Positions 1-11,850 of a DNA stretch of 55,000 nucleotides are shown piece by piece. The stretch is taken from positions 28,347 to 83,346 of the forward strand of contig JBBHKE010002703.1 of NCBI GenBank assembly GCA_037447655.1, given 5' to 3'. The notes below the pieces were generated by a model, which saw nothing but the letters and a program-made list of their open reading frames with translations, did not search any database and was not told where the DNA came from. Every line of letters starts with the position of its first letter. Position 1 is the stretch's first letter. Origin of the DNA: Zygnema cylindricum. Its lineage: Eukaryota; Streptophyta; Zygnematophyceae; Zygnematales; Zygnemataceae. The position numbers and the translations under genes were made by a program.

Positions 1-39
1 ACAGGGTATCTGCGGTTTCGAATGTGAAACTTAACCAGA

Positions 40-395
40 GAGCTGGTACAAAAGGGGGAGGGGGGGGGTTGGGGTTGGGGGGGGGTGGTTGGATTTTTCA
101 AAGTGTAAGCTTTGGCGTCTATGGGACAAGTGAAATATCGGCAATTATCAACATTCGAGTCCACCTACCGCTCTCCCTCTCCCTCCCGCCCTTCCGCTCC
201 CTCTCTCTCTCTCTCTCTTCGCCCTCTTTTGGTCCCTCTCTCTCTCTTTCTCTCTCTGTCCTTCTCTCTCGCCCTGTCGTGTCCCCTCTCAATCTCTCGC
301 TTGCTCTCTCTTCCACCCGGCCTCTCTCTCCCCCCCTCTGTCTCCCCCTCCTCTCCCCCCCTCCATCTTTTTCTCACTTTCCCTCTCCCTATTGT
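40..395. repeat. G-run and CT-rich low-complexity tract
   Basis: G-runs at about 54-90 are followed by a CT/CCCTCT-rich tract at about 170-392. Open frames across it are only Ser/Leu/Pro or Arg/Glu repeats and I do not call them genes. It lies in the intron or gap upstream of the first FEN1 exon seen here; I could not recognise an earlier FEN1 exon in the first 600 bases. Confidence 0.85.
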
Positions 396-577
396 TAATA
401 AACCGTTACAAATTTATTAATCGTTAAAATTTAAATAGATTTAATCCGTTTTAAGTCGTATTTTGATTATTATTATTATTTTGTTTTGAATCGTTTTTCG
501 TTTTATCAAATCGATTCGGTATTAAAATTCAAAAATTCAAGATTCTTTTTTTCTACTTTGTTTGTTTTTGTCTTTAT

Positions 578-608
<31 letters not shown>

Positions 609-619
609 TTTCACAACAG

Positions 620-2650
620 ATATCAGATTCCTGACCCGTGGCCCTATGAGGAGGCTCGGGAACTTTTTAAAGCCCCTTTAGTCTCTTCTCCCGAGGAATA
701 TCCGGAATTTAAATGGGGAAGTCCCGACGAAGAAGTGAGTTAAAAGAAAAATAAAATTGCGAAGGTTTTTTTTTTTTTTTTGTTTTCATGGGTTTTTTTT
801 AATAATCAACGGTAAAACAGCATAAAAAAGGGATTGTAAGAGTGTTTGGAATTTAAATGGGGAATTCCCGACGAAGAAGTGAGTTAAATAAACAAAGAAG
901 AAATTTTGGGAATGTTTTTTTATTTTTTATATAATTATAGTAAAAGAATAAAAGGGATTATGGTGTTTGGATTTGACAAATAAAAAAAAAAAAGGGATGA
1001 CCTGTTTTGTATGGTTGTTTACTAATAAGGTTAAAAACCCAAATAAAGTTATTTCATAGTTTTTCTTGTTTTTTCTTTATTTTTTCTTTATATGGTTATT
1101 TTTCTAGTTTTTTTTGAAGTTATTTTATAAATAAAATTTAAAATCATAATTCTTTTGGAATTTCGCCACTAAATTGTTGTAGTTTATACCCAAAACATTT
1201 CTTTTGAGTATCTGAGTGAGGAAATTATTTGGTTTTTTTTTTTTCCTTATTTTCTCATTTTATTTTTGAAATTTGAAAAATGTTTTCTCGAATGAATGGA
1301 GAAAAATGACATTTTTATCTTTTTATGGTAAAAAATGACAAGTTTTTATTTTTTTGTTAAAGAGAAACTGACAAGTTTTTGTCTTTAATGAGGAGAAATA
1401 AACATTTTTTTTGTCTTTTGTGGAGGAAAAAAATGCAGGGTTTGAAAAAGTTTTTGGTAGAGGAAAATGGATTTAACATTGATCGAATATCAAAGGTAAT
1501 TTTATATATTTTTTTTAATGTTTTTTTATACCTTTTTAGTCAAAAAGACTATTAAAAAAATGCTATATTTAAAAATTGCAGTTAAGAAGACTGAAAATGT
1601 TGTTCAAATATCACAGAAAAATGTTTTTTAAATGTTATATATAAAAATGTATTTTGAATATTACATAAAAATGTATCTTTGTATTTTATGTACCTAACTG
1701 GTTTTTTTTTTTTTTAAATTGTTTTTTTTCTGATTGGGTTTTTTGAATGGGGTTTTGGGATTTTTCAACGAAGGCGATCGAAAAAATAAAAAATGCAAAA
1801 AACAAGTCCTCTCAAGGAAGGTGAGAGAGAGAGAAAAAAATAAAAAAATTCAATGTAATATAATAATGTGTTACGTTATAAAATAATATGATAAATTCAA
1901 TATATTATAACATAATATAATGCAATACTGTACATTACTATACAATACAATATCATATTATATAATGCAATAAAATATAATATAATATATACTATAATAA
2001 AATATAATATTTATATACTATAATAACATTGTAAAATATATATAATTCACAAGACATGCCTTTCCAAATTCTGTCTCTCCCTCTCTCCCTCTCTCCCTCT
2101 CTCCCTCTCTCCCTCTCTCCCTGTCTCTCTCGTGCTCTCCTTATCCCTGTCCCCCCCTCTCTTCCCCTCTGTCTTTTTCTAGCAGTTGGATTTTACAAAT
2201 TTTATAAATACAATTAAAAATTTTCATAATTATACACCACTAAATTTATAATATTAATTATGTATTTATTAATAATTCTTTATAATTGAATAATTTTAAA
2301 TAATCATAATCAAGAATAAAATTCTTTCATTTTCTCAAACTTAAAACCTTTTTCAGCAAAATCTAAACTGCTTATAAAATTAAATCGTTTACATATTAAA
2401 AAATGTATTGACAAGCTAAAATTGTTACGAACTTTATAATCTTATCTGTAATTTTTTTTTAATTATTATTATTATTATTTTTTTTTTTTAGGATGGAGTC
2501 TTTTTTTAAACCGAGTCCGGTCTCTAGTGCCACAAAATTAGGAGCTCCTAAAAGAAAAGTAAGTTTTTTTTTTTTTTTATTATTATTATTATTATTCTTT
2601 GTTTTTTGTTGGTTCGATTTTGGTTTCGTTTTCGATTTAAATTTATGTTT

Positions 2651-2732
<82 letters not shown>

Positions 2733-3069
2733 CTGGACTCCGTCTTGTTTTGTTTTGTTTTTTGTTTTTTATGGAAGGGAGAGGGAGAGGGATAGCGGGG
2801 AAGACGGGGAGAGGGAGAGGGGGAGAGGGAGAGAGCCAGGGAGAGGAAGAGAGGGGGAGGGGGGAGGGAGGGTTGGAGAGATGGAGGGAGGATGGGAGAG
2901 AGTGAGAGGGAGGGGGAGGGCAGGGAGAGAGGGAGAGGGAGCGGGAAAGTAACCCTGGTTTTTATTATTCTGAAATGGGTTTATTAAAAATGGGTACCAG
3001 GATCCTCCATCGGCCAAAGGGGGAAAACCGACCAATGGCCCAAAAAGAGGCCGTCCCGCCAAGAAATAA
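620..3069 (+). CDS. FEN1: Flap endonuclease 1, C-terminal five exons (gene runs in from the left)
   Basis: FEN1 cleaves 5' flaps during Okazaki-fragment maturation and long-patch base-excision repair, and is clamped by PCNA. Exons read at 620-734, 1439-1495, 1774-1820, 2492-2558 and 3001-3069 (stop TAA). All have GT-AG borders and matching phases (first base 620 completes a split codon; AG|G makes the Arg of the PIP box). The first exon carries the family motif [10 protein letters not shown] and ends SPDEE; the second reads [11 protein letters not shown]; the third [15 protein letters not shown]; the fourth opens with MESFFKP, the PCNA-interacting box; the last is a Gly/Lys/Pro-rich basic tail ending GRPAKK. 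The N-terminal and intermediate nuclease regions with the catalytic acidic residues lie outside the window. It is convergent with gene A. No disabling change was seen. The plant-like NKSSQGR context is one reason to suspect a green-lineage host. Confidence 0.93.
704..887 (+). repeat. Duplicated exon end and 5' splice site in FEN1 intron
   Basis: About 40 bases covering the last codons of the 620-734 exon plus its gtgagt donor (704-743) recur at 848-887 inside the following intron with one or two changes. The copy has no acceptor of its own nearby, so it is a decoy donor rather than an exon. Confidence 0.85.
2075..2170. repeat. CT-rich (CTCTCCCT)n microsatellite in FEN1 intron
   Basis: Repeats of CTCTCCCT at about 2075-2130 degrade into a CT/CCCC-rich stretch. 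It lies in the intron between the third and fourth FEN1 exons seen here. The rest of that intron is AT-rich, with short TATAATA-type repeats at about 1855-2040. Confidence 0.9.
2653..2950. repeat. (AT)n run followed by GA-rich tract in FEN1 intron
   Basis: A pure AT dinucleotide run spans 2653-2730. After about 35 bases of unique sequence a GAGAGG/GGGAGA-rich tract spans about 2775-2948. Both lie in the last FEN1 intron. Confidence 0.95.
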
Positions 3070-3295
3070 CTCTCTCTCTCTCTCTCTCTCCCCTCTCCGG
3101 CCTGTCCCTCTTTCTCTCTCCCTCTTCTCCCTCTCCCTCTTCGTCTACTCCTTCCCTCGCTCCCTCTATCTTGGGTCTCTCTCTCTCTCTCCCCCTCTCC
3201 CCCCCGCCCCTCGCTCTTTCTATCTCCCTCTCTCCCTCTCTTCCTCTCCCTCTCCCTCTCTCTCCCTCTCTCCCTCCGTCTCTACCTTTGAAGAA
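3070..3295. repeat. CT-rich tract directly after the FEN1 stop
   Basis: CTCTCTCT/CCCTCT-rich low complexity starts immediately after the FEN1 TAA, so it would form a pyrimidine-rich 3' UTR if transcribed. Confidence 0.9.
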
Positions 3296-4420
3296 AAATG
3301 ATAACTTTTCATTGGCTCTAAATTTGTAAATTTGGTCCCCCTCTTAAAAAAGTTGTAAACTCCCCACGGGAAAAAAAAAGAAAATTTGAACTAAAAATAA
3401 AATTTTTTGAAGCAAAATTTTAGTACTTTTATAAATAGATTTTAGTTTTTTTGTTGTTTTTTGTATTCTCTGTGATTCTCCTTTTTTTTTCTCTTTTTTT
3501 TTTACAATTTTTTTCGCGATATTTTTGAATATTGTGAAATTTAAATTTGGTTCTTTTGTAGTTTTAGATTTCTTAAGTGGAAACATTGTTAAAGGATTTT
3601 TTTTTTTTCTTTGGGGATTTATCACTTTTTTTGTGTTTCTCCTTTTCTTTTTGGGTTTCTCCTTTTTTTTTGGGTTTATCCCTTTCTTGTCGTATCCATG
3701 TCAATTGATTTTTTAAATTTGATACAAAACTCGGATATTATTTCATTTTGCGACTTTTTTTTTCCCTCGGAATGTGTAAAAAAAAAAAAAAAAATGGTTT
3801 CTTATTCCTTTTTCATGATGCAACTTTATTTTTCAAAGCAACATTTTCTCCTTTTCTTTTTTGACAAATTCTAAAGTTTGGATAAAGCTCTTTATCATGT
3901 GAAAGAAGTAAAACTGCAAAAAAGAAAAAAAAAATCTTCAGTTGTCAAATTTCCAGGTTTTCCAAATTTCCCCATTTTTGAAGTTCCTCATCTTTTCACT
4001 TTCTCACAAAACGACAAGACCTTTCTATGCTACTGTCCGTATACTTTACAAAAAGACAAAAAACCTAACCTTCTGTGCAATTCTCTTACACTTCCCACAA
4101 AAAGACATTTTGTACCACTGTGTACACTTCCCCGCGGGAAAGACAATTTTTTTTTTTAATTGGACACATTATTTACAGTAACTCTTTTAACTCCCCGAAA
4201 CTCCAAAAACTTTCCATATGACTCTCTCTCTCTTAATATACTCGATAATTCTGGTAGTCTTGTCCTTCTTAAAAAACGTTTAAACTCTCTTAGAATCTTA
4301 AAAAAAAAAAAAAACCTATCTTTACGTTTAATCTCACTCTCTAGTAGTGAACTATGTATAATGCCATTGCTGGTTTTTGTCACCTCTCTCTCTTTAAAAC
4401 ATATAAAAACGTTTAAACTC
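3296..4420. other. AT-rich intergenic region, convergent FEN1 / gene A
   Basis: Homopolymeric A and T runs dominate. The last 250 bases are the presumed 3' region of gene A (-) and contain several degenerate units with the words AAACGTTTAAACTCTC and its neighbours. The same units follow exon 5 of the inverted copy at 30.67-30.95 kb. I see no gene here. Confidence 0.7.
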
Positions 4421-7400
4421 TCAAACTCTCTGGTAGTGGATGAGGTACAGAGCCATACATTGTTGGTTTTTGTAAACCATAAATTCGCGATATTTTTTCA
4501 AATAGGAGCTTGGATTATCCGCCTGGAAAAAAAAAATAATAAAAAAACGCCTTAATCTAAAACGCAGTTGAAAAAAAACGGTTTTCAAAGCATATATAAT
4601 CGAGCAAAAACACCCTTGCCTCCCATCCTTACTATTATTAGACGTTTTTTCAAGCACTTGAAAAGTTTACAACTTTATTTTCGACCAGTTTTTTTTTTTT
4701 TTTTTTTTGATCCCATGAACTCAAGACAGTTTACCATCATTGCTTTCGAAAAAAAGTCTAACTATAAAGTTTATTTATTAAGGGGAACGATCAAAAAAGA
4801 TAAATGTTTCATCTTTCAATCGAAATGTCTCGATTGAAAAATCGAAAAAAATATTATGTGATGAGAAAAAAATCTCTTTCAAAAATCTTTGGGTGCCCGA
4901 AAAAAAAACAAAAAAATGTTTACAACGCAACAATAATGGGCAATGTCGATATAAGTTTCAAAACTTAATTAAAATGACATCTAATTCATAATTTGATTGT
5001 GTGAAAACAATTGGAAACACTAAATGTGGTTTTCCCGTTCTATTCACGTACTATATTCGAATAAACCATTTAATAATACTCATATACTACGAGGAAACCG
5101 CATATAGTGTTTCTGATTGTTTTTCACTCATTTGAACTAATATATAATTATAATTAAGATATAATTTTTTTTTTTTTTGACTTGCGAGTCCAGTTATGTT
5201 GTATCAACGATGGACATATAGAAATTAAAAATTTAAACTATTTACAAACAATTCTCAGTAATATGTTTTATTTTTGTTACTTTTTCGATTGAAAAATTTT
5301 AATTCGTAAAAAAATTACCTGTATGAGTCCGATAACGGAGTTGTATCGAGGATGGAGACACGTGGGAATAGGACAAAATTGCTGACATGGTGGAGAAGTA
5401 AGATTTGGATTGCCAGCTGTCATTCGATGAGGCTGTCCGAGACAAACTTTGCTTAACAACATGGAATGTCTCCCTGAGAAAAAGACAAAAAAAATGGGAA
5501 AAAGACAAAAGTATGGGAAAAGACAAAAAAGTATGAGAAAAGACAAAAGTATGGGGAGAAGACAAAACTAGATGGAAAATGACAAAATAACAGCAGAATA
5601 GACGAAAATGGAGCAAATTAGAAGGCAGAGAAATAGAGTGAAAAAGACAAAAAAAAAAGGAAAAAAACTAGTTGAAAAGACGATAAAAATGGAGCCGAAA
5701 GACCGCAACAACAAGAAAAAAGAGGTTAAAAATGACAAAATCGTAACAGTCGGATTGACATGGTTATATATACTCCCATAAAATTAAAACTAAGGAAGAA
5801 ATAACAAAAAAAAAAGTAAGATTCGTCAAGCAAAACTGGTGAAACAAAGAAAGTCTCCCTTTGGAATATATGAACTCGATTGGGTATTTTCACTTTTTTA
5901 TTTTCTTTTAGAGACATAACTTGAATTTCAAATTTGAAACTTTTCAATGTTTCCATTGTCCAAATTTTAAATCAAATGGAAAACGGAAAATAGAAAACGA
6001 GAAACAGATAACGGAGAAAGGAAGACAGACAACTGAAAAAGGAAGACCAAAAACAGAAAACAGAAACCGAAAACGGAAACCAACTGAAAACCGAAAACTG
6101 AAAACTGAAAACTGAAAACGGGAAACGGGAAACGGAAACCAATTCACAAAACGGAACGGAAAACAGGAAACGGGGAGTGAAAACTGGAACACGGAAACCG
6201 TAAAACGGAAAACAGCAACAATAAAACAAAAAACAGAAACCGTAAAACAGAAAACGGAAAACTAACCTTTTGCATCTGGATCAGTATACTCATCCGCTTT
6301 GCTCGAATGTTCGGTGAAATAAATCGCTTTTCCAAAAAGTTTATTGGGATTTGACGCTTCGACATTCAATCCTCCGTCGATAATTTTGTTTTGAATAAGA
6401 TTGTGTTTTGTTCCGTGAAACAAAAAAGTTTCATAAGATTCGAGTTCTTCGAAAAAATGTCTTGGCAAATGTTTTTGAGTCGCACATCCGGTAATTAACG
6501 GATCGAGTTGTAACTTTTCTTTTCCGATCAATTTTACAGTTTCTTCGTATTTTCTTTTAAGAGTAGGATTCACAATGTAATATACTCGTATTACCGTAAA
6601 GCCTCTGCAAAAAAAAATGTAAGAAAACTGTGTGAAAATTGTGTGAAAATTGGTCAAAATGGACGTGAAAAAACAACTAAAAAAAAGTATCCATTTGATT
6701 GGCAAAAAAATGGATGGGAATATATTTTTTTTTTTCTGGTGAATTCTTCACAATTTTTAAGAAACAGGATTGTTATGCCTTCTTTTTCCTTTTCCTAGTT
6801 CGAGCTTTTGTAAATTAGATGCACAAAGAAAAAGAAAAAGAAAAAGAAATAGGTGGTAAAAAGTACTGTCTAGAGCACTAAATGGGTACCAGAAGGGTTA
6901 TCAAATAGGATATTACATGGACACTAAGTGGGTATTAAACAACATATTATGGTAAATGCATCTATGAATGGATACAAAATGGACATAAATGGGTATAAAT
7001 GGGAATAAATGTGACCTGTGAGTTAGTGCTGGGGCATCGGCTCCTTTTCCGATATAACTCGAAATGCATGTATTTGTCAGAAGAGTTTGAAAAGGTGCAA
7101 TATCTGTCCAAGATATCACAATAAGACAAAATGTTTACGACAAAAAACGCAAAACATTATGACTTAACCAAAATTTGAATTCTTCCAAATGTGAAAACCT
7201 CAATTATCAATAAATAAAACTCCATCAAACAAGCCATTATGTTCCCTCCAAACAGTCAAAAGAAAAGAAAGAAAAACTGAATAGGATTGATTTAATTTCC
7301 GAGCTTGAAAGTACTCAATTTTAATTTCTTTTCGCATTCAATGTCATAAGATGTGAACGAATTTTACCATCAATTTGAACCAAATTTGCGCTTGGATGCC

Positions 7401-7953
7401 GATAACTACATCGATGTTTGAATCGACATTCGTCTCCGTTCCGGCAACTTGTCTTTGGTGTTGAAAAAAGTAGAACGTCTAATGATGGGTCATGCCAAAA
7501 GGGACATAATTCGCTAAATTTACATCTCGGAGAATGTTTGGGACAAGGTGGAGGATGAGAATATTTGCAATTTTTGCGATTCTTGCAATTTTCTTTACCG
7601 TATTTGCATATTGGAGGATGAAATAAAAGACATTTTCCCTCCAAACTTTCTAAACAAAACGGTGTTTTTTCGCAAATTTGAGGTCGATGCCACAAGTTGC
7701 AATTGGGAATCGTACAATTGAGAATTTTTTTACATGAAGTGGGATGTGAATATGTACATTTTATGTTTGTACAAGAATTTGAATCTTCACATTTTGTAAA
7801 ATGGGCGTAAGGGCAAGTTTCGCGATTTTCGCAAGTTTTGTTGTTCTTTCGACAATGAAATTTATCGTGAGAAAATGGCACACTATTACTATCGTAAGAT
7901 ATTACAACGTATTGACTATCGTGATCTAAGAAAAAATTATTAATATTAGCCAT
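4421..7953 (-). CDS. Gene A: CCCH zinc-finger PARP (ADP-ribosyltransferase), intact
   Basis: Predicted 422-residue protein from exons 7953-7368, 7103-7016, 6604-6267, 5473-5319 and 4522-4421. All borders are GT-AG, phases are consistent (1,2,1,0) and the summed length is divisible by three. Residues 34-186 hold seven tandem CCCH fingers (C-x5/6-C-x4/5/7-C-x3-H), a family type that often binds RNA. Residues from about 225 form a PARP fold: H288 in LFHGT, Y320 in GKAIYF, E402 in YREFMVY, giving an H-Y-E triad, plus the terminal-fold segment GQPHRMTAGNPNL. The family moves ADP-ribose from NAD+ to proteins or nucleic acids; the glutamate would allow chain elongation, but activity is not shown. 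No WWE domain was recognised, unlike animal PARP7/12/13. It is head-to-head with B, and C is its decayed inverted copy. Confidence 0.87.
4999..5130. mobile_element. Foldback MITE in intron 4 of gene A
   Basis: About 130 bases with long imperfect inverted arms: the left begins GTGTGAAAACAATTGGAAAC, and the right is its complement ending near TTTTTCACTCA. A sister copy sits at the equivalent place in pseudogene C (29761-29884). I could not fix a clean target-site duplication. Confidence 0.75.
5480..6260. repeat. Minisatellite-like repeats filling intron 3 of gene A
   Basis: 5480-5600 repeats words like AGACAAAAGTATGGG. 5985-6260 repeats GGAAAACGGAAAC/AAAACAGAAAC many times. The 28740-28990 stretch of pseudogene C is the reverse-complement counterpart (CCGTTTTCCGTTTT). 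Confidence 0.85.
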
Positions 7954-9105
7954 ATAGTGGAACTTTTTTTGGGTTTGATTTTATGGATTTATTTGGAACA
8001 TTTGAGTTACTTTCCTTTCTCGTTTACCTATAAGTTCGAACACAAATAGAAAATTCGTTATCAGTTTGGTTATTACTTTTCTAATAGCATACTTCTTTTA
8101 ATCTTTATGCAAGATATGAAAGACAGTAAAATAGGAAAAATAAGTTTATCCTAACAAGTTTGCTGCAATTTTAAGCATCTTTGATTTTATATTCATCATG
8201 TAAGACAATTTAGAAGGAATATAAGCCAAATTTCATACATATTCTCCCTCTCCCTCTCCCTCTCCCTCTCCCTCTACCTCCGTCCCTCTCCCTCGCTTCA
8301 GTATTTCTTGCGTTGTCAATTAATTCCTATTGTTTTTATTTTTTCTTCTTCTTTTTCTTCTTGTTTGTCTTCTTCGAAAAAAAAAAATAGGGGCCGTGAG
8401 AGGGCAACTGGGCGACTTTTCGATCGCGAATGGTGGGGGATTAAATTCCAGTGAGTTTTTTTTATTTTTTTAATTTATTTCAAGGGATTTTTTTTTTCTT
8501 AAGTTGTTTTATTTTTTTTCGAGTTTTTTTTATTTTTTTTTTTTTTTTTTTTTACAATTTTTCTTTCTTGTTTTCATCCGACATAGATTTTGCATGCAAA
8601 TAAAAACTAAGACGATAATTTTTTTTTCTGTTTTTGTACTTTAATTAGTGTGGATAATTTGTCCTTACAACGAAGATTTCTTTTTTTTTCTACCGTTTCC
8701 ACTCTATTTTGTGTGGCTTTTAATAATGTGACAAAAGTCACAAAACTCTTGTTTCTGGTCCAGAATGTGCCACGTAGGCTCCCCGTTTTGTCGTCAAGTG
8801 AAAATGTACCAAAACTCATGAATGTCGAGTCACTATTCGTCATATCCACACTAATTTTTGTGAATTTTTTCACATTTATAATAGGAGAGCTTGAGACTTT
8901 TCAGCATTTTGGAGGTAGATCCCAAAGGTAAAAAATGTCTTTTTGGACAAAATATTTAAATATTTTGAATTGAAACACATCTCATCTTAAGTTCTTTCTC
9001 AAAATTTGTGTCAAAAAATTTCCCAGTTTCTTTTTTCTTTCTTTCTTTCTTATTTCTTTCTTCCTTTCTTTCGTTCTTTCTTACTTTCTTTCTTTTCCTT
9101 TTTCT
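7954..9105. promoter_or_regulatory. Divergent spacer between genes A and B, presumed shared promoter region
   Basis: 1.15 kb lies between the two divergent ATGs. It holds a (CCCTCT)n tract at 8242-8297, T-rich runs at about 8455-8550, an exon-like segment at 8391-8450 (see findings) and a CTTT-rich run at 9031-9095 just upstream of the B start. No specific promoter element can be named; the regulatory role is inferred from gene orientation alone. Confidence 0.4.
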
Positions 9106-11850
9106 ATGGACTCCCAAAATTCCCATCAAGAAAACCTAGAATACCACACTAATTCCCCCGATTTCACAAAAAATTGTTTCCAAGGACCAAATTGTGAAAA
9201 CAGAACAACTTGCAATTTCCCACATTTTCCTTTTTGTAAAAATCGTTCCAATTGTGACATTCGTGACTGTCGATATTCGCATTTGTCTTCTTGGATACGT
9301 CCAAAATTATGCCTCCATAATCGACAATGTTCCGATCGAGATTCCGGAAAATGCCCATTTTTTCACGCCCCATTTTGTAGAAATGGCAATAATTGTAAGG
9401 ATCGATCTAATTGCAAATATGGTCATCCTCCAAATTGTAAATTAAGTTCGGAATGTGACAAACGTCACACATGCAGTTACATGCATCCACCGTTACCGAC
9501 CGTAATTCCGCCGGAAATCAAACTGGTTCCATGTAAATATGGTGACGAATGTCACAAAAAACACACGTGTCTTCATCATCATCCAGGAGGAAACCTTTCC
9601 CAAATCAAAGGTGGGAGTTAGAGTTTTGAAGTTCGAGATTAGGGTTTCGGGTTAGGGTTTTAGAGTTAAGGTTCACGGCTAGGGTCTAGGGTTAAGGTTT
9701 AGGGTTAGGGTGTAGGGTTAGGGTGTAGGGTTAGGGTTTAGGGTTAGGGTTTGGGTACACATTCAAGCTTTACATATATAGGAATTTTTAGAGGCGTATT
9801 TTTATACTAAATCATTGACTTAGCGATGAAATCGGAGAAGATTTTTTTCTCAATTTTTCCTTGAATTAATCTTCAATATGCGATTCGAGCTGAAGTGTTG
9901 ATGTCCTTTTTCGAGAATGTTGGAAAAAAAAGGCAAAAAAAAGAAACTATTTTGATAGATACGAGTCTCAAAGTGACGGCGGTCTTCTTTTCCGACAAAA
10001 AATAGTGAGAGTACAACGATTTTGTTTTTTGTTGGTTTCTTTGAATTTTTTACTTATTCATTTATTGTTTCCGTTCAAATGCAGATATTTCTATGTTTGA
10101 CAAAATGCTCAAAGCCGGTAATAGCGCTTTTGGATTAGGGTAAAGTTTTTCAATTTCCCAATTTTCATTTTCAATTTTCAATTAAAATTGATATAAAGGA
10201 AAATATCGCACAGTGTAGGTGATTATAATTAATACAAACTACAACTGTTTATGTAAAAAACTCATTCAACGCGTAAAAAAGGATTAATTTATTGTAATTC
10301 ACGCTAAATTTAGATTTGGATAGAGAAATCAATCTGAGAATTTAATGTAGTGCGGACTAATTAGTATCAAATTGATACAAATGTTAACCATGTTATGCTT
10401 CTTTTTACTATTTCCTACTTTAATCTCAATTTCTCAATTCACAATTCCCAATCACTCTCGATTAAATACTTAATTGTTTTTACGACCTCTAAAAACAAAA
10501 CTATTTTTGACTACCTTAATCTAAGTTAGGGACATATTTCAAGAATTTGACGGTTTTTTTTGTTTGTTTTTTCCAAAATGTAAATCGACAGCAACTTTAA
10601 AATTGACGATGTTTACGCCATTTACAACGATTCATTGGCAAAGGATTATTATTCAAACATTGAAAATATGCATAAAGGATGTGACAAAAATTGTTCACGT
10701 GTGACTAAAACGGTTACGAAAACTTTCGAGTTTTTGAACATAACAAAATTAAATGTTCATGAAGCCCTTTTGTTTCACGGAACTTCCTCTACAAATGTCC
10801 ACGGGATAATAAACAACGGTTTCGATATCAGAAAAGCTCGACAAGGAATTTTTGGAAGAGGAATATATTTTGCCGAATATTCAAAAAAGTCCGACGGATA
10901 CGCAAGTATCGACTCAAAAGGCAAGTTTCTTCGGTCACCGAAATTACTTATTATTTGTTGTTGTTTACAGCCACCAAAGTGATGTTTGTATTCAACATAG
11001 GCATTCTCGTGAAGTAGAAATAGTGTGGATTGTTTTGTTTCCAAGTCTTAGCCTTGAAATTGTTATCGATAGTTACAAATGATTTTTACTTGAGGGGAAG
11101 TTTGACAAAGAATTCATGGTTTACAACAATTAAAAACTATCGAGAATGTTCTAGTTTATTTTCTTTTTATTCTTTGTTTTTTGTGTTTTAATTTGGTTTA
11201 CTAAAGAGATGGCTTACCTTTGGTTTCGAAACTTTTTTAAGGTTTTTTTCAGGGAAAAAAGTGATGTTTATCGCCCGAGTCTATTTAGGACACAGTTGCG
11301 TTCAACAGAACTGCACACATAAAAATTGTGATTCGTACATGTTTGATGTAAGTAATTTTGTCCTTTTCAGACAAGACAGGGATGATAAGGTTAAATAATA
11401 AGGATTGTATGTAAAGCTTTTGGTTTTTTTTTTCTTAACTTTTAAGTTTTCTGTAAATCTTTCATCTTGAGATTGTTTTTTTTTTCTTTTTTAATATGTT
11501 TTTTGAGAGTAACTTCCATTTATGATACTAAATTTCTAGTTGGTTTATTCTACAAACTCAACTCTCATTGAAATAAACTCTCTTGGAGAGGGAGAGGGAG
11601 AGGGAGAGGGAGGGGGGGAGAGAGGGAGGAGAGGAGGGGAGGGGAGGGAGAAAGAGGTGGAGGAGCGGATTCATATTTTAGGAAAGATTGTGCATTTTGT
11701 ATTTTTTCTTTTTTCCCCTAATCGATTCCCTCTTTTTTTTTTGCTACTTTTTTTTATTAGGGCGGCCTCGTCCAATATCGCGAATTTGTGCTCTACAAGA
11801 ATCGCTTCTGTTTGCCTTTGTTTCTCATGTACTATAAAAATGGTGCTTGA
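9106..11850 (+). CDS. Gene B: CCCH zinc-finger PARP (ADP-ribosyltransferase), intact paralogue of A
   Basis: Predicted 357-residue protein from exons 9106-9610, 10085-10139, 10592-10920, 11253-11347 and 11761-11850. Phases 1,2,1,0 are identical to gene A, and the sum of 1074 bases is 358 codons. Six CCCH fingers (C-x5-C-x4/5/7-C-x3-H) start at C24. The PARP part has H249 in LFHGTSS, Y279 in GRGIYFAEYSKKS and E336 in QYREFVLYKN, the H-Y-E triad. The segment KKVMFIARVYLGHS matches the family core, but the following loop is Cys-rich (QQNCTHKNCDS) instead of the usual NPNL stretch. Exon 2 is shorter than in A and weakly similar. The intron after 10920 starts GC rather than GT. Intron 1 carries a telomere-like tract. 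Same role as A by family; substrate unknown. Confidence 0.87.
9640..9752 (+). repeat. Telomere-like repeat tract in intron 1 of gene B
   Basis: Degenerate GGGTTA/GGGTTTA units (variants GTGTAGGG, TTTAGGG, TTAGGG, CTAGGG) start within about 40 bases of the exon 1 donor. Mixed TTTAGGG and TTAGGG forms resemble interstitial telomeric sequence; the units degrade toward the left edge. Confidence 0.85.
11540..11670. repeat. GA-rich tract in last intron of gene B
   Basis: GGGAGA/GAGGGG repeats at about 11585-11665, 90 bases before the final PARP exon. Confidence 0.85.

Noticed and set aside
24-420. Open frames in the CT-rich tract on both strands
   Set aside because: Pure Ser/Leu/Pro or Arg/Glu composition from a microsatellite; no start context, motif or splice logic.
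2650-2952. Tyr-Ile repeat frames over the (AT)n run
   Set aside because: Translation of a dinucleotide repeat within a FEN1 intron.
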